A DNA stretch of 64,000 nt, taken from contig NADL03000679.1 in NCBI GenBank assembly GCA_002205965.3, positions 434,001-498,000 of the forward strand. The letters run 5' to 3'. The notes beneath the pieces were generated by a model. The model saw nothing but the letters and a program-made list of their open reading frames with translations. It did no database searches and had not been told where the DNA came from. Below are positions 11,812 to 24,100 of this stretch, in pieces (position 1 is the stretch's first letter; every line of letters starts with the position of its first letter). Made by a program: the position numbers and the translations under genes. This stretch comes from Kappaphycus alvarezii. Taxonomy: Eukaryota > Rhodophyta > Florideophyceae > Gigartinales > Solieriaceae.

Positions 11812-12579
11812 TGTAGTGCATCAGCACGGCGATTGATTTAATGGTTCTAATAACCTAATTTTGTACTCTTTTTTCGAGCTTCATGTTGGAGGCACGTGCT
11901 CCATCTTGTGTTAGCACCCTAACAGTGACTCTTTACAATAGACTGACTCAATCAGGCCTAGTAGTGGTCCCCTAACTGACCCTGATACTTATTTATTGCT
12001 AAAAAGCTAACAGAGTGACAAGTGTCCTAACTAGGGAGCTCGCATAACGAGCTAACTTCTAACTTAGTATTTATTGTTTGACCTGAGTGCCACTACGAGT
12101 AGATAGGTACCGAAGGTACCTACATCTTCACCGTTGTTCGGTTTGGCTCTATTTGTTGCTCCTACAACGTCATGCCCCTTTTCGCTTAGGCTCCCGTGCC
12201 TGCAGCTATAGTAGCATCTATCCCCTTCGGTACCCGACCGCCAGAATGGCTTAGTAGCCTGTTCATTGTTCAGGTTTGTACCTTTTTGGTGTGTTTGTCA
12301 CTATTGGGAGGACGTGTATCCCTTGTGTCCTGTTGCGCCGAAGACGAGTATCGGTGGCTCTTGCCCTTTGTGTTATCTTACGCAGAAGGCGTATCAACTC
12401 TCTTTTGCCCATTCTTTCCCCTTTCTTGTCAAAGCCTCTACCACTTGAGTTCCTAGAACTCTCGAGCTACTACCCGGCAGAGTGAGTAAAGGGAAAGCGG
12501 CGTCGAACACCGAGTAGTCATTGCTTTACGCAATAGGGAGCGTTACCTTTCTAGGTCCAGTTCGGTGCATTGCACTACA
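11812..12579 (+). repeat. 3' LTR of the chromovirus (768 bp)
   Basis: It starts TGTAGTGCA and ends TGCACTACA, perfect 9-bp inverted ends, and is preceded by a polypurine tract. Its last 154 bases match the LTR fragment at 1-152 with few differences. Confidence 0.9.
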
Positions 12580-12593
12580 AAGAACATTCCCAA

Positions 12594-13950
12594 CTACTCC
12601 TGGACATCTACCAGATGGATCTTGGGCGGGGTGATGTTACCATAAAGTTCATTCAACCTGGAATCAAGGTCACCGACAGCCCTTTGGCGAATGTGCGCTT
12701 TCACAAAGTCTCCAACGTGCCAGCCAATCGTCATCTGAGCGCTATCTTTATCTTTCTCACCATCTGTTCTGTAAATTTGGGGTGTTGAGCGCACAAAAGG
12801 TAATCGATGGTTGAACTGTTGGTTGATGCTTCCGGTAAACAGGCCGGAAAATCAGACCAGGGTTTATATAGAAAAATTACTCAACACCAGCAGAGATAAA
12901 TTGTAACCAAACGGTACTAAATTCAAAGGTATTCTAGAAAAAGGGACCCCAGAGGTATCAAACTACAAGGTTCTGAAGGCTCATGTAGCATCCATCAGTA
13001 TAACCGACAGCAACAAACATCATGGCAAAGTCCCATTGGTTCAATTGGCAAGGAGGCATATAGTGGTTTCTTATTGGTGGGTGTGAAATGTTTCGAGAAC
13101 CACGCGAGATAGCCACGATGGATCCATGTCATTGGCTAGGTTCAAAGAGGTATGATATTATTCTTTTACACTGGTGCGTGGATACAGTGCACAAGTTGGG
13201 CTGATGTCTTTTTACAGTGTAAATCCTTGGTACAGGTTACCGGAGGGATACTGTCAGGGTATTTGGTGATTTATTGGCATAATCGCAACAGAAAATAACG
13301 TCCCTCTTACTGTCAAATGTTTCGTAGTCGACCTCTTTGATTGCAACGCACCCATCGTAGGGATTTATGTTAAAGTCCCACTCGGTTAATTGGGCCGATG
13401 CTTTTTCCCACAAAAGAAGTGCCCGTTTTAGGATTCCTTACAGTCCTTTGTAAGTTTAGCGTATAGAACTTTCTTACCTTTCTCCAAAAAAATGCGCTTG
13501 TTCTACTTTTTTGGGTCGATAAGTTCGAAGAGCTTTGCTATTTTTCCCTCAAACTTTACAAAAACCTCCTCGTCGTCAAGGTCCGTCTGCAAATAAGCGC
13601 CGGGGACATCAACGCTTGTCAATTTTTGGGATTCTTTCGCTGCAATCTTGTCTATCAGTAGAGGTGCTTCTATAGATATTGTAGGGGAGGAGGACGAGTG
13701 TTTTGTCAATAAATGTTCGCTGCTTCCGGCCTTCTGCGCATCCACGCCCTTTGACCGTCTCGTCTTTTTCTATTTGAGAAACATCAATTACTTTAGTGCT
13801 TTGGCCTTGTCCCGCTCGCCCATTTGTCTCGGATCCCTCGGCCTGAGCACTTTACGGTTGTGAATTTGTCGAATTTCCTTTTTTACAGCAGTGATCCCTC
13901 GCTCTCCAAATTCCTTAAGACACTCATTCATACTGTACTGGTTCATCATT
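12594..13950 (-). pseudogene. Reverse transcriptase relic of the copia element
   Basis: Blocks in order are NECLKEFGERGITAVKKEI, SSSSPTISIEA, SVDVPGAYLQTDLDDEE, IDPKK, NPYDGCVAIKEVD (about 13390-13340), then, after about 550 bp that RT does not explain, QMTIGWHVGDFVKAHI. The active site usually reads WHVDD; here the first Asp is Gly. The block DVQE-stop-LGM follows, and the sequence then runs into the chromovirus 3' LTR. Confidence 0.8.
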
Positions 13951-14737
13951 AATCCCGCAAGATAGTTTTTCCATGGGACCCCTGCGTCATCTAAAGCTGC
14001 TATATCGAACTAGGGTGCCACAGTCTCTGTGGGGGCCGAAAATCCTCGAAAACAGCCTACTTTGCACCCCCAACTTCTCCCATCATGAGCAGTGTCGCTA
14101 AATCGTATCTTGGGGCTTGTTTTCCCTGAGATTGTAAAGGTTTGTCGGCGGCAGTACTTTTCCCAACTCTGCCCGGATGGTGTTACGTTCTCTTCCTGCT
14201 GTGCATTTTTGACAGCGGTACCCTTAGTATCCTCTGGCACTCTTGCAATTCCTGCTGAGGCTAGTATAGCATCTTTGTTGGCACTATCTTCGTCAACATC
14301 ATCACAAATTTCCTCTTTTTTTAAGGCTCCAATGTCCTGCTGGTCTTCAGCGTCCACATTACCCTCTTCTTCTGAGGTTTCGTCCATTCCTGCTGTGGAG
14401 TCCATTTGTTCACTTTAACTGTCTTCAATGTCAATCTCGTCGTCTTCGGCGTCAATGTCCTCGCGTTCTTCCTAACCAGCGTTGTAGGGCCACAAGTGGC
14501 CGCGACTTTCGCGGAATTCGATCCCTACTATGTCATTCTTCCGAGCTAGGCGGTGGATCCTGTATACTACATCCTCGTCACTATACACTCCTTCCAATGG
14601 TTTCGACTAATGATTCTTCCGGTATTCAGGCTGAAAAATTAGTACCCTCCTTGACGCGCTCCTGTAGATCGTAGGGCGATGGCACCGATTGTGCGGCTTT
14701 TCATGTCATTACCATGTTCCTCGTGTGTTTGGACATA

Positions 14738-15930
14738 CTATCCACACACAATTGAATAATTACGATTGTAATTGATGCGATTCTGTGTGACAATCTCCCG
14801 TGGTGCGAGGACGCCCGAGATACCGTCGAGGGCGGGTACCGCATTCTTGAAAAACTTTTTTGCGCGACCAAACTCTGTAATGATGCGATCTGGCAACCTT
14901 CTCCTTTTGTCGAAGGGGAGCATCTGATACATACCTCCTAATCCTTCTTTTAAGTGGCGTATATGACGCTCTATGACGGACGCGTTCTCACTGGCGTTCA
15001 CATCTATCTATGCCTCGTCACGAATTCGCTCCAGTTCATTGGCGAAATCGGTGTCGAGGGACACCCCATTTACCTTGAAGTCTCCTTGCTGATATGGAGT
15101 TGCATTTTTTTACTTTTTCATACTAGTACGTCGTCTGTGCGGCTTCCGACCGCTTCTGATGTGCATAACTTGATCTTCTCGGTGATTGAGACAACAAACC
15201 CTATGCTGTTGACGAAACACGCGTCGGCGCGAAGATGGAGGTACTTGGGGCGCCCCTGATGGCGTTTGGTATCTTGACGGGTACCACACTTACTGGGAAG
15301 GGCTTATAATTTGTTGTCTTCCCTTTAAGTGCCTCAATTGATGGTCCAAATATGGCGTTGGCGTTGGCCACATCCTGTAGCGTAACGGGGCAGTTCTTTA
15401 GTACTTAAGTGATTTTCTCGAGGTGAAAATCGCGGAGGTGGGAAGAGCAAAGTAGTTTGGAGGCTTCAGGCACGCTCGGCCTGCCTCACCTCCGGCGTTA
15501 TGAACTTTTTTATTCGCGTCCACAGTCGAAATGACCAGTGCGACCTCCTTGCATTTCCTTTTGAGTCTGAGGAACTGAGTTGCATAGAGGCCCCTTTATG
15601 TTCTCTCGCAACACCTTGTTATCCTCCCGGTTGAATGTATCCCGAACACTTATTTATGTGCGTTGTCAAAAATAACCTTGCAACGCTTTGTGACTCTTCC
15701 TAGGGATGGAAATTTAGCGATTTCTGTTTTATCAAACCATACGTTTTCCTATCCGGCCAGATGCCCCATGCACTTCACTTCCTTATGTCCAGCAGTGCAG
15801 GTTATTTTCATTGGACGAGGTACCCGCCTGATGTTTTTCAGCATGCGAGAATCACAGAATAGGTCGATTGTTGGCATCATATTCAGGCCGATACTTCCCT
15901 CGGGTATTACTTTTCTGTTGCTCTAACCAT
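14738..15930 (-). pseudogene. Protease and integrase relic of the copia element
   Basis: The protease active site (usually D-N-Q-S-T in this lineage) reads N-M-M-P-T before IDLFCDSRMLKN, so the catalytic Asp is lost. The integrase end is the open frame 14738-15001. It contains the catalytic Glu in IERHIRHLKEGL and the following LPFDKRRRLP and NRINYNRNY blocks. The first core aspartates fall in disrupted sequence. Confidence 0.75.
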
Positions 15931-16149
15931 ACGGATTCAAACTCGCTTTTCCTAAATTTTCTCCTTTTACAAGGAAGAATTCTGCTTGCTCCATCTCCTC
16001 TATTGTTCCGCTTTCTCATTTAGCCTAGCAGAGGACTACTCCATCGTTGTATATCCCACCGTCGCCGAACGAATCTTCCTATAGGGGAACCCCTTCTCCG
16101 TTCTGCCCTGTCATCAGTTCTGACGTGTCGTTCCCTTTACTCTACCCAC

Positions 16150-17324
16150 CGTACAGCTTGGGACAATTGCACCTTAAACGGCCCTTTCTCCACATTTATT
16201 ACAAACAACGTCCGATTGATGCCTTCCAGTCTTTTGCTCTCCACCTGTTGCGAGTAGGGCACCCTCACTTGTGCCTGCTCCCACTCCATCGATACCGCCC
16301 GTCATCTTGAATGCCACTCATTGCATTGGGGGCCCTGAATCTTTGGAAAGTGACCACTGCTTCCAATTTGAGATCATACTGTAAGCTATAGTGCTGTCGG
16401 AAAGGTAGTTGTGTTTGATCTTGAGGAAATCGTTTTGTAATTCTCTGCTGGTCTCGCCATTTCTTGCAGGACAAGCCTGTTTGATAAACATAATTGCTAG
16501 AACTGATTTCCGTGCTTTATTCTCTGTCTCTGTAGCCTGTTTGTCTTTTAATACCGCACGTTTGGTATCTTAGTGTGACTCTAGGATGCTGTCAGTCATT
16601 TTCTGGAATATGGCACCGAACGTGATTCCTATGTGTTCGAAAACCTCGGCAGCTGCTGTAAACCTTTTTCAGAAGTCCGCGGTTTCTTCATTTCGCTGCT
16701 GTCGGTTGTTCATCAAGGCCATGAGTGAATCATATGCCTTGAGTCCTGCGTGTCGGTCATTCTGCAGCTGTTTGTGCATTAACGACTTTACAGCTTTCAG
16801 AAGCCTAACGAGGTTTTGATCCTTGTGTACTTCATCCAAGTCTCTCCGAGCTTTCGGCTTCGCTTTAGTAGCTTCAGAGCATTTTACAACAACTACAGTA
16901 TACATTTTTGTGCTGTTCTCCCTGTATGTGCGCTTACGTTTCCGGTATTCTTGAACTACCGCAGCTTCAAAAATTTCATCTGGGTTTTCTGGTGCTTTTG
17001 GGCGCGAAGCATTTCAATTCGGCTCTTCCAGGATGTTCATGCATTTTCCAAACGTCCAAGGGGAAGTTATTGCAGTTATGTTTCGCCCACTCCCAATTTT
17101 CTCCTTATTCTTCCGAATTCTGAAGCTCTGGCGCAGCTACCGTAAGTGTACGCGTACTCTTGGAGGTCCTCATGATTTCCGCGGAATGTTTCTTGCCTTA
17201 GTCCTTTGTGTTGTTGTTGAAGGGGATCCTTTGCCCCATTTTTGTTCCTATGGCGATCCCGGTTGGCCGATGGACCTGTTCCTTCGTCTTCCGGCCCGAC
17301 CGCCCTTTTATCGACCCACGTCAT
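16150..17324 (-). pseudogene. Gag relic of the copia element
   Basis: It opens with an acidic/basic stretch and FRGNHEDLQEYAYTYGS, the N-terminal Gag signature of this lineage. KDQNLVRLLKAVKSLMHKQ follows at 16669-16905. The zinc knuckle is at about 16205-16160 as CNKCGER, then after a one-base shift LRCNCPK. The histidine position reads Arg, so the knuckle is mutated. Several stops and frame changes are present. Confidence 0.7.
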
Positions 17325-17879
17325 TGGAAGGCAGTGTATGCGCTAGCGTTCGTGGTACGCTTCTGACCTTTAGTGAAGTGTTGAAACCACAGATATAACC
17401 TAGGGATATGCGTGTCGATGAGAAAACGGTACTCGAGGCCAAAGCGAACCGGGTAGTCCTTTGATATGATAATCTATCCTTTACTGAAGGTGAGGCGGAA
17501 CATTTGCCACTCAAAGTCGTCCAGATTGCTAAAATACCACCGTCCGACTTCAGTATCAGGACTTCCTCACACCCCGTGCTCGTACACACAGACAATCTCG
17601 TTTCTACCAATCATTCTCACTTCCTTGCTCCTTGGTCGTACCAACACCCATTATCAACCTAACTTGGGTGCGTGGGCCACTAATCATTGGGTCCCCGGGC
17701 CCCCCAACCTGTTCCTTAACTGTATCCCACTAATCGTTCCGAGCTCCATGCAACTCTCTCCTAAATGTGTCTACATGCCCCTCCAAGCCATCTTGCGCAC
17801 ACGTACGCCCCATTATGCTTCCTCTTCCGCTAATCCTTACCTTCTACTATGCACCTGTCAATCCAAATGTTAATCTTCT

Positions 17880-18580
17880 TCATAAAGCTTTATGTATTAA
17901 TCTTCTTGCCCGCAAGAAACTCTTTAACTAAGTCGTCGGCATAACGAAAAATCTAACCCTTCTCTGCGGGATCCCCATTTAAAACTCCCTGCACGATTTA
18001 ATCCCGATTTATATGTGTAAAGGGGCATGCGCAAGGCTCATCAGGCATCTCGTAGAGCATATACAATTGCTCCTTGCTTGACCACTCAAACTTGCTATTT
18101 CTAAGCATTAATTATACGTGTGGCACCCATTGGTCGTTTAGTATGTCCATTTTCACATCCCTCTACCTCATTCCAGTTAGTTCGTCAATCCGTCGCCGGA
18201 GTGTGAAACATAATGATGCTGCAGCCATCGAATATGTATCCTCCCAAGATTCTGACCCAATTTTACGAGCATATTGCGTCATATTATCTTTTTAATTGTA
18301 GCGGAATGGCATCGCACGTTTCTATCCAACGCCTTTCTTGTGTCGATTGTAGTATTTCATACAGCCTTCTAATTCCATTGCAACTATACGATTCCCCTCC
18401 GTCCTCCCCCCAATGAAACTTCTCCATCTTCCCTCCCTTCCAAAGCGACACTTACAAACGCTGACCAACGCTGATCTGATGTTTAAGATCTCCCCTAGAT
18501 AGAATCCTAGCCCCATCACTTTGTAGTGAAAAGTCTGGTATTTTTCCAACAATCGCCTCACTCGACTCTTCATCTCCATC
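17880..18580 (-). pseudogene. Tyrosine-recombinase-like relic (Crypton or DIRS type?)
   Basis: On the minus strand one frame, with a few stops, reads RHKKGVG, then MTQYARKIGSESWEDTYS, then ASLCFTLRRRIDELTGMR followed by a stop and RDVKMDILNDQWVPHV. The patch with Arg-x-x-x-Glu-Leu-x-x-hydrophobic-Arg-(Trp)-x-Asp resembles Box I of tyrosine recombinases, which holds the first catalytic Arg. A Box II (H-x-x-R ... Tyr) was not found further on. The family is therefore a suggestion, not a firm call. Such enzymes occur in Crypton and DIRS elements. Confidence 0.35.
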
Positions 18581-18839
18581 TAGATCAATGATATTGTCCA
18601 TTCCACCCTGTATGCTTTCGTTCAAACAAAAAAAAAGCCATACTGCTACCATGTGAGATCGTAAACAGACTGTCTGGACTCTCGTCCAAACGCCTTAGTT
18701 TTGAGTTCCGCTTCTATGCGACAGCCCTCTGCCGTCATCACTCTACCTCTTTTCTTAGATGTAGCCATTTCAAGAGCACATACACTTGAACAACGACTGA
18801 TCTGTTAGTATGACGGAGTAAGTGCCCTGATGAGATGGA

Positions 18840-19720
18840 TGAACGAGATAATTCAGTAGAAGCCTTGAAGTGGTGGGTGCGGTATCGTGGAAGTATTGGG
18901 TGCTTGAAGGTGGGCATGATGCTGAAGTAGGGGAGGTGATGGGATAGGGAGGGTGTATATATGGGCGCGTTATTCAGGTGGGATCGGATACAGAGTAGAA
19001 ATGAAGACTAGGTGCGTGTTTTGCTTCGTTTTGATGAGAGCTGAGATGTTTTTTGATGCTAAATTGGCCGGAGCGGTGATATAATTGAAGTTAAGGACTA
19101 AGTGGGGATGTATGGTTGGAAATATTATATGCTGAGAGCGGTGATGAAACGAAAGCGGTGACGGGGTGTGGTGGGTACCTGTGATTGTTAGCCGTGATTT
19201 TGCACGGGTAGTAATGATGGAGGCGGTGACAGGGTGGGAAGCTGCGCCGTGATGATGATAGAGCAGAGATGTGATGGGAGCGGCAACAGGGTAAGGAGGT
19301 CAGGGTCAGTGATAGCTTGGGAATGGTGATATGGTGGGAGCTGCGGTGATATGTGATGGTGGGACGCTAATCGGGTGGAAGAAAGAACGGAGTGGGGAGC
19401 AGTACGAAGAGGCCTTGGACGGCTGGGAATGGTGACGGGGTTGGGAGCAGTGCGGAGGTCTGGGCAGTAATAGAATGAGAGACATGAAAATGATTATGTA
19501 GGAGCTGAAATTTCGTGAATTCAGTACAAGGAAGGGGGCGTAATCAAGGGTGATGGTGTGGGATGGCTGACTGGGACGGTGTTCGCAAAGGGACGGTTAT
19601 GACAGAATGCAAACAGGACGAGGTGATGAGTGTCGGGGTGATAGGGTGATCAGGAAGGGATGCTGGGAAAGGGATAATAGGGGTGCAGTCATGGGATGAT
19701 GGGATGATGGCTGCTTTATA
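18840..19720 (+). repeat. G-rich degenerate tandem-repeat tract
   Basis: The plus strand is strongly G- and purine-biased. It repeats imperfect units around GGGAGCGGTGATGGGGTG, with GGTGAT and GGTGAC recurring at irregular spacing. No convincing gene is present. It looks like a decayed minisatellite. Confidence 0.5.
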
Positions 19721-21840
19721 ATGGGCCCTCTGTATTTCAATTATTACTTGCGCGCCTTCTACTTGTGTCGCCATATCGAAACGTATGTAAGTATAGCGAC
19801 ACAATGAGCGATTTGAATTACGCTAGGGTCTCCTATCGTGCCCACAGTACAGTTGTATAGTTTTGTCGGAGGGGCGACACATTTGTACAGTTGGGTCAAA
19901 CCCTCTGGTCGCAGGACCTCTGGGGTACAGTTTTACCATTATATCAGGGGTGCGACATTATTTTATAATTTTGAACCTGCAAAACAACTATATTGTTGCC
20001 TCGCAATGCCCTTGACACATATTTGCACCACCCTTGTTACTTGTTTAGAACATTGATCACAGAAAAACATCAATATTCCATCCCCCGACTAGTGAAATCT
20101 CCGCTCTAATAGAATTACTAGTGCAGAGATTGTACCCGTTGCACAGATAAGCCCAGTCAGCGACGTCGGGTACTGCAATTTCATCATCACATTAAGTGGC
20201 CTGTGCTGCTTTGGAAATTCATTCAGACTACAAAGAACTTATAGTTAGGTATGGTATCCCACAGGTCTCCAAAACTGTAACACTGTTACAACTGGTAGTA
20301 TTTTTACTGCGTTGGAAATCAGCTCCGTTTGAAAAATACTTTATCAGGAAATTTATGTGCTCTTGTCCTTAAACAGTACTTTGATGGTCTGTTAACTGGA
20401 TCGGTAGAGATACTGTAAATCACCTCTTGAATTTCGCTTTTTTTCGCAGCAGTACTTTTACGAGCAGCTAACTGAGTCGGATGGCGACCTGATAGTTTAT
20501 ATAGAACTTAAGGCCTCAGCAATTGACCTCCAGGGCTTGCATGGGTAAGAATAGTCTAAATTATGTCTTTCCTCTACAAATTTTAGTTGCTAAAGACATA
20601 TATTCGAGAACAGCAGTAATAATTTAGGTCTCCAGGACAGTATGCGTTCGACTGTCTTTTCGGGAGCTTTGCTTGCATTATCCTTTTATCATGCTCTCCA
20701 TCTAACAAGAGCCTGGCTTTGAGGACTCAGAACTTTTTCATTTGTTTCTTTGAATGCGTAAAAGTCTAGAAGGAGTGGGTGGTAGGACAGAAAAAAAGTG
20801 TTATTTAACTTCCTTGGCACGGTCTAGTTCTTCCGGGAGTGCATTTGCATTCCTAGTTTATTTTAAAGTGAAGCATGTGCTTATTGGCAGATGGTGGTGA
20901 TATTAAATGCCGCTCTTTAGTAACAAGTAGTTTTTAGTGCGCCGAATGCGGAAAGAAGTATAAAAGATCTACTCAGAAAGAGCATTGACTCATCGGTTAC
21001 CCTACTTACATTAGTGAATTCTGTCCTGTCTAATATTTTTGTTTAAATAATCGGTTTCTGGGAGTTCTGGGCACTCCCAAAAGTATCAGTAAATCGATCG
21101 TTTTCAATTTGAAATATTTCGAGAATGTACCCCCTGACGGTAACGAAAATGCCGCTTCTACATTCGGGCCTTTTACACGACTTACACAGTGACACGATAC
21201 GACCGTGTAAGTTTATATTTCTCAAAAAAGGCTTGCCAGCGTCACGATTTCTGCGGCCGCTGGGCCAACCTAGCGCGAACCCTGTAAACAGTAATGGCGA
21301 ATGTACAAATAGGTAAATAATGAACCGGAGGCGAGCTTGCGAGCTTCCGGCTTATACTTCACCACTTAGTGTGACATGACCTAATATGGTCGTATGTACA
21401 TGAGATGTCATTATTGGCAAAAGTGCTAAATTTCCGAAATTTTCATCGGTTTTGTCGCTTTACAGTGTAATGCTGAGAAGATACTGCAAGTAGAACCTGC
21501 CGTAGGGCCTCCGCACGGTATATAGTGCGCGAAAAAAGAGTATAGAGCGGCAATCCTTATACACAATTTCTAGGGCCCCAATTTGTCGTTTTGAAAGAAA
21601 TCCGACCACAAGTATACTTTTTAAAAATCAAAACTGATGTTCAAAGATCCATTTCAATTCGACTTGTCAGCCTCACGAAAAGAGAGAAAGGGCTACTTCA
21701 GGATACCAAATAGCTACAGGACGGGCTGGATACTAGCCACGAAACTTGAAAATAGTCTACGTTAAAGCTGAATCTCAGGCTTCAAACGCGTCCAAACAGG
21801 CTTCAAACACGTCCAAACAACGACCCAGACAAGTTCAACT
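19721..21840. other. Stretch without recognisable genes
   Basis: Only short frames without family resemblance were seen on either strand. Base composition is more AT-rich than in the gene island. No terminal repeats, tRNA or long hairpin was noticed. Confidence 0.5.
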
Positions 21841-21847
21841 CACCACT

Positions 21848-22564
21848 ATGCCATTCGGTAAGAAATTGAGCTAATGAGAGCAGCAAAAATCTTGCCATGA
21901 CAGCAAGATGGAGTGTCAGCGTGTGAGATGTCCCTCCGGCTTGAACGATTGTGGAAACCGATCCAAAAAATCTTCAAAGATCCCTCAAGATACTATAACA
22001 AGATACAGGGTGGTAGACAGTCAAAATTTTCCGTTCAAAAAAATGATCATCCGCGAGGCCTCTAAACGTGAAGCAAACGCCAGTGGAATACACAATTCAC
22101 TTAATTTGCCGATTACGGCGAAAATAGCCCAGCAGATTCTCTCAGCAGAGCCCAGTCTGGACTATAAGAAGGCTAAGAAAACGGTCTTTCTCGTAGAGAC
22201 GCACAAGCACACTCGTGTGCAATGGGCCCGAGCCCGGGCATCCTGGACCATGTCAAACTTGGGCCGCGTTTTGTTTTCCGATGAGAAAAAAATAAAGCTC
22301 AACGTTTCTGATATCTCAGCATGTTACTGGCACGATCCGCGGAAAGGGGAAAGGATTTTTTCGAGTCACCGGATGAGTAGTGGGTCGATGATTATTTGGG
22401 CCGCATTTTCAGAGAAAGGGAAATCAGAACCCGCCTCTTTAGGTGGCAAAAAGTACGCTTCTGCCTACACAAACAATTTGCAGGAGTTTCTGTTACCATT
22501 TACAGCCGAATATCATCCAAACGGGTGGAAATTTCTGCTAGATAATGCAGCTCTTCACAAATAG
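21848..22564 (+). pseudogene. Tc1/mariner-type transposase relic
   Basis: Open from 21908 to 22564. The features follow Tc1-like transposases: an HTH-type N-terminal part that can be followed back to MPFGKKLS at 21848 over frame changes, VRVQ/VQWARARASW, the first catalytic Asp in VLFSDEKKIKL, YWHDPRKGE, SGSMIIWAAFS, LLPF, and the second catalytic Asp in FLLDNAALHK. A stop follows directly and no SPDLNPIE-like third motif was found downstream, so the C-terminus is missing. Terminal inverted repeats with TA duplication were not identified. Confidence 0.8.
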
Positions 22565-23478
22565 AATATTAAAAATGTGTTACAAGTTGGCTACTTATTG
22601 GAAAACATGGATTGAACCAATATGCTATGCAAATTGGGTCTGCGTTCATATTTGGATTTGACATCGCTGGTTGGAATCTGAACTCGTTGACAACATATGA
22701 AAGAATGTGCAACCTTGCACACATAGCACATCCGGTGCTATTATTGCTGTCTTATGTTTGAGTTGGACTAAGAGTGCTGATGGAAGTGAATTTGGACCGG
22801 TTGGTCATACCGTATTATTTGCTTTGTTGTGGGGTTTAATTATACTCCGACTATACAGTAGATCTTCCACTGATTTTTATATCTATATCAGGTCTATCTA
22901 GGCCACAGAATCTATAGATATTTACGATAGTAGATATTTGTGGATACTTTTGAAAGATTTTTGCACTACTGTAGTAGACACAACTTCTCGCGCATGCCAG
23001 GGCTAGTCGGGGTGCCGGGATTGTGTATAAGTAGTGCGACTGCCCAATCCGGTGAGTAAAGGGAGCAATCAATTTATCGATCTTCAACTCAGAGCCAGCT
23101 TTTAAAAACACTTTTGTTTTTTCAGAATCGCCCGCAAGCGCCACTCTGCTAATTAATTTGGAATTCACGACTATTCCACCCCAACGACCGAGGGCAAGAA
23201 CCCAAGATAGTTTTTGCTGCGTAGAAGTACAGTAACTGTCCGTAGCTCAGCGGTGGTCTTCCATACATGTCCTTCTCTGGAATAAACTACCTTTACCACG
23301 AAAGAAGAGGCTACCGATTCAGTACTTCGATCGCCAAAGTAGTCGTGCAGCAAGGCGGTTCCATGCGACAGGTTTAGCTTACCGTTATTCATGGTCTTCA
23401 TTTTTGTTTTTAACACTGCTGTGTGCGACTCGAGACGTTGAAAATAGATTGCTGTAGGCCTGAATGAGATGACGCAGC
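22565..23478. other. Stretch without recognisable genes
   Basis: Two minus-strand open stretches (22851-23168 and 23171-23518) have no resemblance to a known family that I can name. They may be decayed element sequence. Confidence 0.4.
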
Positions 23479-24100
23479 TCAACATATTGCTGGGAACGAC
23501 ATAAACCAGACGCTGCACACGCGGACCTTATCACGTAGATCTCTTTGTTTCAGCCAAGTCTTCAACCCTCCCTTCCAACATCTGTTGCGATACGCGACGG
23601 CTGAGCATCGTGTGGAATGGTTGCCAATTTCATGACCAGGTCCCTCTTTTTCCGTTTGTCGCGGCGTTGGCAACTGCTCCCGCCTTTCGTGATCCTAGAA
23701 ACCTGTAGCTACTTTGGAGTGGCAACGATACTGTAACATCGTATGCCATGGGAATGGAAGACGTGATGTTTTCGTCATTGGGCCGTGGGTGGACGAGGAT
23801 GTCCGCAGGTCGGAAATTTCCGGGAATTAACTAAATTCTCTTTTCGGACACCAACCCCTGCTCCCCTGAACAGCCCGTTAACAAGGATCTTGGCTGTTGC
23901 TTTGTGTCTGTTTAACAATCCCGTGCCTTTTTGGCATTGGTTGGCGCCGTGATCTCTCAAGTGGATCATAGTTCTGTGGCACTCGGCACATCGCAAAGGC
24001 ACCGTATCGTCAAACACCTGCATTCCGAGTTGGCCCGTAGCATCCCCGTCCACATGTCCACATGTGGTCAACCCCATTTTGTATGTTCCAGAGAACCTCT
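23479..24100 (-). pseudogene. Zinc-knuckle plus restriction-like endonuclease module, decayed copy
   Basis: It is clearly homologous to the cleaner copy at 28876-29855. Shared phrases are VFDDT-PLRCAECHR, RDHGANQC, NRHKA, then in shifted frames PADILVHPRP and MAYDVTVSLP. The CX2CX8HX4C zinc-binding residues are kept. Frame changes and stops break the rest. The RPAD...YDVTV patch resembles the PD-(D/E)XK endonuclease found at the C-terminus of early-branching non-LTR retrotransposons. Confidence 0.65.

Larger units (their letters stand above)
1..12579 (+). mobile_element. Ty3/gypsy chromovirus, 5' LTR cut by window edge
   Basis: The first 152 bases repeat at 12426-12579, the end of the 3' LTR, so these are the two LTRs of one element. 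The order is gag with a zinc knuckle, aspartic protease, RT, RNase H, integrase and chromodomain, which defines a chromovirus. Pol ends at 7227, but the 3' LTR starts only at 11812, leaving about 4.5 kb of extra sequence with a sense and an antisense coding relic. The coding part is dead: many in-frame stops and several frame changes. The element lies inside the RT of a reverse-strand copia relic. The target duplication cannot be checked because the left end is outside the window. Confidence 0.9.
12580..17324 (-). mobile_element. Ty1/copia relic of diatom-like lineage, interrupted by the chromovirus
   Basis: Read on the minus strand, decayed Gag (about 17324-16150), protease/pre-integrase (15930-15400), integrase (15300-14738) and RT (13950-12594) occur in copia order. 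Diagnostic phrases are MPTIDLFCDSRMLKNIRR, NCPVTLQDVANANAIFG, EALKGKTT, IERHIRHLKE, VDVPGAYLQTDLDDEEV, NPYDGCVA and WHVGDF. These are typical of copia elements known from diatoms and other algae. It breaks off at 12580, a few codons after the WHVDD-type motif, where the chromovirus LTR begins. The remainder (end of RT and RNase H) should lie left of the window. LTRs were not found. Confidence 0.85.
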
